From NCBI GenBank assembly GCA_026419705.1, contig JANZYY010000212.1, positions 1 through 7,975 of the forward strand: DNA of 7,975 bases, in the 5' to 3' direction. Position numbers and translations under genes: made by a program. The stretch comes from Fischerella sp. (GTDB lineage: Bacteria; Cyanobacteriota; Cyanobacteriia; Cyanobacteriales; Nostocaceae). Below are positions 1-4,514 of the stretch, one piece after another. The notes under the pieces are model-generated. The model searched no databases. It had not been told where the DNA came from and saw only the letters and a list, made by a program, of their open reading frames with translations. Each line of letters begins with the position of its first letter. Position 1 is the first letter of the stretch.

Positions 1-29
1 GTACCAGACGTGCCATAGCACGTCTGTAC
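1..29. repeat. Short dispersed palindrome (hairpin)
   Basis: A perfect 9-bp inverted repeat, CAGACGTGC (5-13) and GCACGTCTG (18-26), encloses the loop CATA. Three further pairs (GTA 1-3 with TAC 27-29) extend it past a bulged C4. AGACGTGC-type palindromes are common intergenic repeats in Nostocales (recalled, not searched). It lies about 70 bp beyond the maf stop with no T-run on either side, so it is not a convincing intrinsic terminator. It may continue left of the window. Confidence 0.7.
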
Positions 30-32
30 ATT

Positions 33-102
33 GGTTAGTGGTTAGTGGTAAAAAATTAACAAATAACTACTATCTACTCACTACTATCCACTATCCACTA
101 AC
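33..102. repeat. Heptanucleotide STRR array 1
   Basis: Ten contiguous degenerate heptamers keep one 7-nt phase: GGTTAGT x2 at the left, A-rich units in the middle, then TACTATC, TACTCAC, TACTATC, CACTATC and CACTAAC at the right. The right end is roughly the reverse complement of the left (GTTAGTGG versus CCACTAAC), so the array can fold back on itself. Short tandemly repeated repetitive sequences of 7 bp are a known trait of heterocystous cyanobacteria. The TAG stop of maf (98-100) is inside the last unit. Confidence 0.85.
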
Positions 103-697
103 ACTTATTCCAAAAATCAGTTACCTCATACCCAAGTTCTACCAGCATTTGCCGCAGTAGAGGTAAGCTCAACCCAATCACGTTACTGTGACAACCTTCG
201 AGTTTTTCTACAAATAAACCACCACGGCCTTCCAAGGCAAAAGCCCCAGCACACTTGAGAGGTTCACCTGTAGCAACATACGCATCAATAGCGCGATCGC
301 CAATTGCCGCAAAGTAAACTTTTGTTACCTGACACTTGACTAAAGTGCGTTTATGAGGATTATCAATTAAGGCATGGCCAGTGTATAGGTCGCCAATATT
401 ACCTCGCATCATCTGCCAGCGTTGATATGCTTGTTCTGCATCTTTTGGTTTGCCGTGAATTTCGCCATTAACAGCCAAAACTGAATCACAACCCACGATC
501 AAACCAGATGGAAACTTAGGGGCTACAGTTTCCGCTTTCCTTTGAGCCAGAGTTTGCACCAATTGTGCTGGATCGCTAAGTTTGACTTGTGACTCATCGA
601 AATCACTAGGACAAACTATCGGTTCGATACCAGCGGTTTGCAGCAAGCGGCGTCGCGCCGGTGAAGCAGAGGCGAGTATAAATTGAGGAATACCCAT
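98..697 (-). CDS. maf: Maf-family nucleoside triphosphate pyrophosphatase
   Basis: Maf proteins hydrolyse non-canonical or selected (d)NTPs to the monophosphate plus pyrophosphate in the cytosol, as house-cleaning enzymes also linked to division control. With the chosen start the protein is 199 aa, the usual family length. It shows the N-terminal signature SASPARRRLL (10-19), the acidic motif CDSV (70-73, D71 the probable catalytic base), HGKP (81-84), MRGNIGDLYTGHAL (97-110) and the C-terminal EGCHSNVIGLSL block (167-178). I chose the ATG at 697 because homology begins just after it (MGIPQFILASAS). A longer in-frame start at 760 adds 21 residues, the first ones encoded by STRR heptamers. No clear Shine-Dalgarno precedes either start. 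The TAG stop lies in STRR array 1. The dTTP/UTP versus m7GTP preference cannot be told from motifs alone. The family call is firm. Confidence 0.95.
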   Translation of the reverse strand: MGIPQFILASASPARRRLLQTAGIEPIVCPSDFDESQVKLSDPAQLVQTLAQRKAETVAPKFPSGLIVGCDSVLAVNGEIHGKPKDAEQAYQRWQMMRGNIGDLYTGHALIDNPHKRTLVKCQVTKVYFAAIGDRAIDAYVATGEPLKCAGAFALEGRGGLFVEKLEGCHSNVIGLSLPLLRQMLVELGYEVTDFWNKC

Positions 698-743
698 ATG
701 CAAACAGTGCGAGAAAGGGAGAACCGGAGGTGGGGAGAGTGGA

Positions 744-820
744 CATTGGGCGTTGGGCATTGGGCATTGGGCATTGGGAATTGGAAATAACCACTAACCA
801 CTAACAACCAACAACCAACA
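744..820. repeat. Heptanucleotide STRR array 2
   Basis: Eleven heptamers in unbroken phase: CATTGGG, CGTTGGG, CATTGGG x3, AATTGGA, AATAACC, ACTAACC, ACTAACA, ACCAACA x2. Two unit families (TTGGGCA-like and ACTAACC/ACCAACA-like) meet inside one array. It fills most of the 128 bp between the psbP stop and the maf start. On the minus strand the CATTGGG units read MPNAQCP, which creates the false N-terminal extension of maf. Confidence 0.9.
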
Positions 821-825
821 ATTAC

Positions 826-1371
826 CTAATACACAGAAAAAGAATCAACAGATTCTTCAATCATGCCTTTGACTTTCCGCCAGCGTTTTTCGGGAATAGA
901 GGCATTAAAGGTAAAAAGTTTACCTCGGCTGGTGACAACGCTAGCCAGATTGTGGCGTTTTTGGTTGTTGGGAAGCGTAATTAGATACTCTAATTTGTAA
1001 TAAGTTTTACCGTTAGATTCTCTCTGCTCGGCGTTGACTAACTCGGCTGTCCGTCCTGAACCTTCAGGAGCAAGAGCATTTTTTCCTAGTTTATATCCTA
1101 TCTCACCAGCCGTACCTAGTTCTGTTAAAGTTTTGCCTTCCGGTACCGGACTAATTACAACAGAGATATTTTCACTCATTTCGATCAAATCGTGGAAGAC
1201 TACATCAGGACCGTTAGCAACTTTAACTTGCACCCAGCCGTTAGGATATAAGAACTGATAGCCATCGTTAGTGTTTACATAGCTTTTGAGTGCAGCGGCA
1301 GCAGCTGAACTGTAATTGGTTAAGCTGAAACTAAACACCAATAGCAAGATTACTGCAATTCGTTTCCACAT
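826..1371 (-). CDS. psbP: CyanoP, PsbP-like photosystem II assembly protein
   Basis: CyanoP is the cyanobacterial relative of plant PsbP. It acts on the lumenal side of photosystem II, mainly in assembly and repair. From the chosen ATG the protein is 181 aa. It starts with a Sec-type signal (WKR at 2-4, hydrophobic core about 5-18, AAAAA about 23-27) and continues with the PsbP core: NDGYQFLYPNGW (35-46), KVANGPDVVFHDL (50-62), SENISVVISPV (66-76), then YYKLEYL (124-130) and SVVTSRGKLFTFNASIPEKRW (144-164). An AAGGA sits about 10 nt upstream of this ATG, while the alternative ATG at 1431 would prepend 20 hydrophilic residues before the signal. Most CyanoP proteins are described as lipoproteins, but there is no cysteine at the signal-mature junction, so cleavage by signal peptidase I is inferred. 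The TAG stop lies 5 bp from STRR array 2. The gene is followed by maf on the same strand and is divergent from the gene at 1442. Confidence 0.95.
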   Translation of the reverse strand: MWKRIAVILLLVFSFSLTNYSSAAAAALKSYVNTNDGYQFLYPNGWVQVKVANGPDVVFHDLIEMSENISVVISPVPEGKTLTELGTAGEIGYKLGKNALAPEGSGRTAELVNAEQRESNGKTYYKLEYLITLPNNQKRHNLASVVTSRGKLFTFNASIPEKRWRKVKGMIEESVDSFSVY

Positions 1372-1441
1372 TTGTTTTAATTCCTTTAGGCTGGAAGCAA
1401 CACAAGGCAAGTGTAATTTTTCGTTTTTCATTGTGCCACGG

Positions 1442-2065
1442 ATGCTGACAACTTACGAACTGCGCTGGTTTTACCCTGGTAAGGTACCAGAAGACATGCA
1501 ACATTGGTTTGAGCAGAATTGTCTAGTTCAGCCAATACAACCTCCAGAAGCACGAGAAGATTTATATCTTTACTCTCCCGAGTGTGAATTTTTAGGAATC
1601 AAATTACGGCAAGGCCAACTGGAAATCAAATGGCGTAAAGCAGAATTAGGTCTAGTGCGTTTTGGGGAGTTTATTGAGGGCAAAGTTGAAAAATGGACGA
1701 AATGGCTTTGTCAAGATCCAATGGAGGAAAGTTCTCAACTGCAACAGATTTTGAGTCACCCTGCTTGGGTAAGTATTAAAAAAGTTCGCTATTCGCAACA
1801 TTATCAGGTTTCATCTCAGTTTTCACTACAACCTGTATCTAGTAAAGAAAATATCGATAATGGTTGTAGTGTGGAACTAACCCATCTTGTCATTAGCGAT
1901 CGCCATTGGTGGAGTCTTGCTTTTGAAGCTTTCGGCGATGACGCCCGTTTACTCGACAATCTTCAATTTACAGCCAATAGTATATTCAATACTTATGAAG
2001 GCTCAAAGTTGCTTGCTGTAGATTCTTATGCCTATCCAATTTGGTTAGCGTTAGCTTGTCGATGA
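1442..2065 (+). CDS. Conserved-type protein of unknown function, possible CYTH/triphosphate-tunnel fold
   Basis: A 207-aa soluble protein without signal peptide or membrane segment. I do not recognise a named family. Visible features are an N-terminal strand YELRWFYPG (5-13), EDLYLYSPECEFLGIKLRQGQLEIKWRK (39-66) with alternating charged residues, KKVRYSQHYQV (113-123), VELTHLVISDRHWWSLAFEAFG (144-165) and a C-terminal amphipathic helix. This order resembles CYTH/TTM proteins (ExExK-like first strand, D-x-Y strand, R and K strands, ExE-like late strand, closing helix), but the canonical ExExK is not intact, so this is inference. The start is the ATG at 1442: an earlier in-frame ATG at 1316 would overlap psbP antisense and add a low-complexity tail. 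No clear Shine-Dalgarno is present. It is divergent from psbP with 70 bp between starts. Confidence 0.75.
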   Translation: MLTTYELRWFYPGKVPEDMQHWFEQNCLVQPIQPPEAREDLYLYSPECEFLGIKLRQGQLEIKWRKAELGLVRFGEFIEGKVEKWTKWLCQDPMEESSQLQQILSHPAWVSIKKVRYSQHYQVSSQFSLQPVSSKENIDNGCSVELTHLVISDRHWWSLAFEAFGDDARLLDNLQFTANSIFNTYEGSKLLAVDSYAYPIWLALACR

Positions 2066-2072
2066 CAAAAAA

Positions 2073-2094
2073 TTGGCAATCTTGAGATTGCTAA
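2073..2094 (-). terminator. Terminator-like hairpin
   Basis: TTGGCAATC (2073-2081) pairs with GATTGCTAA (2086-2094), including one G-U pair, around the loop TTGA. On the minus strand the stem is followed directly by six T residues (complement of 2067-2072), so it fits a rho-independent terminator for leftward transcripts from the ABC operon, although 530 bp past its stop. On the plus strand it lies 8 bp after the stop at 2065 but lacks a T-run, so it may only protect the 3' end there. Confidence 0.5.
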
Positions 2095-2287
2095 CAAGAA
2101 CCATTAATGTGCCCTTCCACGCGGCCATTGCTGACTGACATAGTCACATCTGCTTGGAAGTAATGTCAATAAAAATACTTATAAAATTCTGAAAGGCGTT
2201 AAGACAAGATATTTGACTATCATCATAAAATGGCGATCGCTCATCACCAAGGTGATTCCCAAACAATTAATTCCAAGGAAAACTTCT

Positions 2288-2392
2288 ATGAGTTTAAGCA
2301 AGGGTTATGGTGCCCTAAAGTATTATGCGATCGCTGTTAAGATGGAACTTGATGACAGGTTAGTGGGAAATAACTCAATACAGTTCCGTTAG
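2288..2392 (+). CDS. Possible small protein, 34 aa, unknown
   Basis: The ORF encodes a protein starting MSLSKGYGALKYYAIAVKME. An AAGGA Shine-Dalgarno lies 8 nt before the ATG, better placed than for most genes in this window. It contains a HIP1 octamer (2327-2334), is not followed by a terminator, and ends about 20 bp before the palindromic element at 2411. There is no recognisable domain, signal or membrane segment. It could be a genuine small protein, a remnant of a decayed gene or chance. An overlapping 36-aa ORF in another frame (2230-2340) weakens the case. Confidence 0.2.
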   Translation: MSLSKGYGALKYYAIAVKMELDDRLVGNNSIQFR

Positions 2393-2410
2393 TACAATTC
2401 AATCTTTGGA

Positions 2411-2484
2411 GATCCCCCTAAATCCCCCTTAAAAAGGGGGACTTCAATACTGTTCCCCCCTTTTCAAGGGAGGCTAGGGGGGAT
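2411..2484. repeat. GATC-bounded nested palindromic element
   Basis: A 74-bp element with outer arms GATCCCCCTA (2411-2420) and TAGGGGGGATC (2474-2484), one base different in length. Each half also forms its own hairpin: CCCCCTT/AAGGGGG (2424-2440) and CCCCCCTT/AAGGGAGG with one mismatch (2455-2473). C/G-run elements of this form are dispersed in many Nostoc-type genomes (recalled, not searched). It may be a MITE or REP-like element and could act as a bidirectional barrier between the converging genes at 2065 and 2625. Confidence 0.75.
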
Positions 2485-2560
2485 CAAAACCTTAAGTGAA
2501 CACCACTCCACTTTAGCTAATACCATTTCACAAAAACTCTGATACAAATACAGACAGTAT

Positions 2561-2584
2561 AGAGACGCAAAATTTCTCGTCTCT
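2561..2584. repeat. AGAGACG short palindrome
   Basis: AGAGACG (2561-2567) pairs with CGTCTCT (2578-2584) across a 10-nt A/T-rich loop. It is about 40 bp beyond the ABC permease stop. No T-run follows on the minus strand, so it is recorded as a repeat and not as a terminator. Similar GAGACG palindromes are common between Nostocales genes (recalled). Confidence 0.5.
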
Positions 2585-2624
2585 GCAAAATTTATATGTA
2601 TCGTGATTAAGGTGGGGTTCGAGA

Positions 2625-3398
2625 TTAATAACCACTTAATATTCCCCGCCGCTTCGCCACACGTTCGGCAATACGAAAAAGCAATAAACCTACAGCAAAA
2701 TATATTCCTCCATTCACAAAAGCTATAACCAGCTTTGTGAAATTTAAACTTTCACCCCTTACCATTAAATCGCGTAGCAGTTCTGCACCGGCAGTTATCG
2801 GCAGTAAATTTGCCAAAATTTGTAGAGGTTCTGCCCAAGTTTCTGTGGGAGTCGCCAGCAAAAACAACGGTAGAAACTGAATAATGCCAAACAATTGTTG
2901 AACACGCTTGAGCAATAACGCTAAAGACCCTAATGTAAAAGAAATGCCGTAGGCTCCCAATAAAACAGTGACGAGCGGTAAAAGCAATGTTGGAGGAAAG
3001 TTAAGACGGCTTCCAGTAAACGCCATGATGATAAATAGACTGCTAAGCATTATAATTACCTGGATAGTGAGTTCCGCTAACGACCGCGTTAAGAAGACTG
3101 TAGTAGCACCAAACCGAGAAAGAAATAGTTGCTCTAAAGTGCCAGTTTGAGCTTCGATTTGCAATCCTGCTGCAATGTCTGACATAATGTCTAAAACTAA
3201 AGTCCAAAGCACATAACCAATAACAATTGAGTCGAGTTTGTCACCTAATTGCAAAGCTGATCCAGCAATGTAACGAGCGCTGAAGAACAGTCCAAAAAAC
3301 ATGATAGTGGTAACGATAATTAGCCCAAGTACCTCAAATGGATAGCGGCGAAACTGAATCCAACTGCGGCGTAATTCTGCTAGAAATAATTCAAGCAT
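2625..3398 (-). CDS. ABC-2 type transporter permease
   Basis: This is the membrane subunit of an ABC exporter working with the ATPase encoded just upstream. The 257-aa protein is a normal length for ABC-2/DrrB-like permeases. Six membrane segments are visible at about 21-41, 56-76, 108-128, 139-162, 167-184 and 219-243. The cytoplasmic loop ...AQTGTLEQLFLSRFG (83-97) between segments 2 and 3 matches the family's GTLEQL coupling region, and the C-terminus is basic (RIAERVAKRRG). Its ATG overlaps the end of the ATPase gene by 8 bp, so the two are almost certainly translated together. Substrate cannot be deduced: such pairs export lipids, polysaccharides, antibiotics or act in resistance. The next gene-sized ORF downstream is on the other strand, so the operon appears to end here. 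Confidence 0.95.
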   Translation of the reverse strand: MLELFLAELRRSWIQFRRYPFEVLGLIIVTTIMFFGLFFSARYIAGSALQLGDKLDSIVIGYVLWTLVLDIMSDIAAGLQIEAQTGTLEQLFLSRFGATTVFLTRSLAELTIQVIIMLSSLFIIMAFTGSRLNFPPTLLLPLVTVLLGAYGISFTLGSLALLLKRVQQLFGIIQFLPLFLLATPTETWAEPLQILANLLPITAGAELLRDLMVRGESLNFTKLVIAFVNGGIYFAVGLLLFRIAERVAKRRGILSGY

Positions 3399-4320
3399 CC
3401 CTATTTCTTCCTTTCCTAACTAGCTTTAAAAAGATTTGCGCGAGAGCGGCTTCTTCTTTTTCTACGCCATGCAGTGGTAAAGGGTCGAGAATTGCTAGCA
3501 CTTTGTATAGTAATTCTGGCTGTTTGACGTAGATGATTTGTCTATCTACAACATCAGCACCAATAGTTCCTAAAGCTGTAATACGTGACTCATCGAGTGC
3601 TGATTCCATCTCGATTTTGTAATCTGTGCCGCAAAATTGGCGGATGAGTTCTTGAGTAGGTAATTCCGTTAATACTTCACCTTTTTGAAGAATGACAATT
3701 CTGTCTGAAAGTTCTTCAGCTATTGGTAATTGGTGAGTCGTCAACAAAATAGCACAACCAGATGCGGCAATTTCTCGCACTAAAACTTTGACATCTTCTG
3801 TTGCTTCTACATCCAATCCTAAAGTTGGTTCATCTAATAATAAAAGCTGAGGTTGATGAACTAATGCTACTGCAAATGCTAACTTCTGTTGCATTCCCCG
3901 TGAAAGTTGCTGCACTGGGGTATGGCGTTTGTGCATTAATTCAAATCTTTCTAAAAGTGCTGTCCCTGACTGGCGTGCTTGTCGTCGAGTCATTCCTTTT
4001 AGTACCCCGAAATATTCCAAATTCTCTAGAGGAGTTAGTCGCCAGTAGAGGTTGCGGTTTCCTTCCAGCACTGCACCTAATTTTTGCAGCGCTGCTGGGT
4101 TGCGATGAGGGTCACTTCCGGCTATTCTTACCGAACCAGCATCCGGTTGAATGAGTCCGGCGATCATTTTAATCGTCGTCGTCTTGCCCGCACCATTAGG
4201 GCCAAGGAATGCTAACAATTCACCCGGCGCAATGCTTAAAGAAACGTTCTGGACTGCTGGAAAATTTTGATGATTCTGGCGGTAGATCTTCTTGAGGTTG
4301 TAGGCTTCCAGTGCTTTCAT
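3391..4320 (-). CDS. ABC-2 exporter ATP-binding protein
   Basis: This 309-aa cytosolic ATPase drives the permease encoded immediately downstream (8-bp overlap). All nucleotide-binding motifs are present: Walker A GPNGAGKTT (40-48), signature LSRGMQQK (139-146), Walker B LLLLDEP (159-165) with catalytic E164, D-loop GLD (168-170) and H-loop H196. The segment LGAVLEGNRNLYWRLTPLENL (81-101) is where the Q-loop should be: it has E86 where glutamine is usual. The ABC core ends near 225 and an accessory domain of about 80 residues (230-309) follows, as is common in DrrA/CcmA-like exporters. The start ATG has no obvious Shine-Dalgarno. The 5' leader would contain the large inverted repeat at 4345-4425. 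It is divergent from the antiporter gene. The family is certain, the transported molecule unknown. Confidence 0.97.
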   Translation of the reverse strand: MKALEAYNLKKIYRQNHQNFPAVQNVSLSIAPGELLAFLGPNGAGKTTTIKMIAGLIQPDAGSVRIAGSDPHRNPAALQKLGAVLEGNRNLYWRLTPLENLEYFGVLKGMTRRQARQSGTALLERFELMHKRHTPVQQLSRGMQQKLAFAVALVHQPQLLLLDEPTLGLDVEATEDVKVLVREIAASGCAILLTTHQLPIAEELSDRIVILQKGEVLTELPTQELIRQFCGTDYKIEMESALDESRITALGTIGADVVDRQIIYVKQPELLYKVLAILDPLPLHGVEKEEAALAQIFLKLVRKGRNRDA

Positions 4321-4344
4321 GAGGAATGTGCCACATCGTGGTTT

Positions 4345-4425
4345 ATGTGAGTGAAAATCCTACTGGGGAGGTATCTCAAAGCCCTGCAATTCTCCCTACT
4401 TAGCAGGATTTTGTATTTTTCACAT
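4345..4425. promoter_or_regulatory. Large interrupted inverted repeat between divergent genes
   Basis: Outer arms ATGTGA (4345-4350) and TCACAT (4420-4425), middle arms AAAATCCT (4354-4361) and AGGATTTT (4405-4412), and inner arms GGGAG (4366-4370) and CTCCC (4392-4396) are nested in order over 81 bp. It occupies the shared upstream region of the ABC operon (start 4320) and the antiporter (start 4515). It could be an RNA leader structure, a DNA operator or a small palindromic repeat. No protein-binding motif is recognised, so a regulatory role is inferred from position only. Confidence 0.4.
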
Positions 4426-4514
4426 GCAAATTTATTCTCTCGGTAGTTTCACCAGGAATGCAACTCGTTTATAAATACAAAAGAATTGTAGCAATGTTCT
4501 GTTAGGTAGCCCTT

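Larger units (their letters stand above)
2066..2624. other. Gene-poor stretch with palindromes
   Basis: This 559-bp region between convergent transcription units holds no ORF with recognisable homology. It contains a hairpin (2073-2094), two very short overlapping ORFs (2230-2340 and 2288-2392), two HIP1 octamers (2233, 2327), a 74-bp GATC-bounded nested palindrome (2411-2484), a TACC-type repeat end (2521) and a small AGAGACG hairpin (2561-2584). I found no convincing promoter. Confidence 0.7.

Noticed and set aside
33..102. STRR array as a CRISPR array
   Set aside because: Units are contiguous 7-mers without spacers, and no cas gene is present.
606..807. Minus-strand ORFs of 62 and 63 aa overlapping the maf start
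   Set aside because: They are translations of STRR heptamers (MPNAQCP units) plus the maf coding region in wrong frames.
1034..1258. 74-aa plus-strand ORF inside psbP
   Set aside because: Antisense shadow of a well-supported gene, with no domain of its own.
2230..2340. 36-aa ORF MAIAHHQGDS... ending in a cysteine cluster
   Set aside because: No ribosome-binding site, starts with a HIP1 octamer, and overlaps a better-supported small ORF; not enough to call a gene.
3801..4154. 117-aa plus-strand ORF opposite the ABC ATPase
   Set aside because: Entirely inside a conserved gene on the other strand; hydrophobic content comes from reversed ATPase codons and no ribosome site is evident.
4447..4475. 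Possible promoter before the antiporter (TATAAA at 4470)
   Set aside because: The matching -35 region (TTTCAC) agrees poorly with the consensus and A/T-rich hexamers are frequent here.
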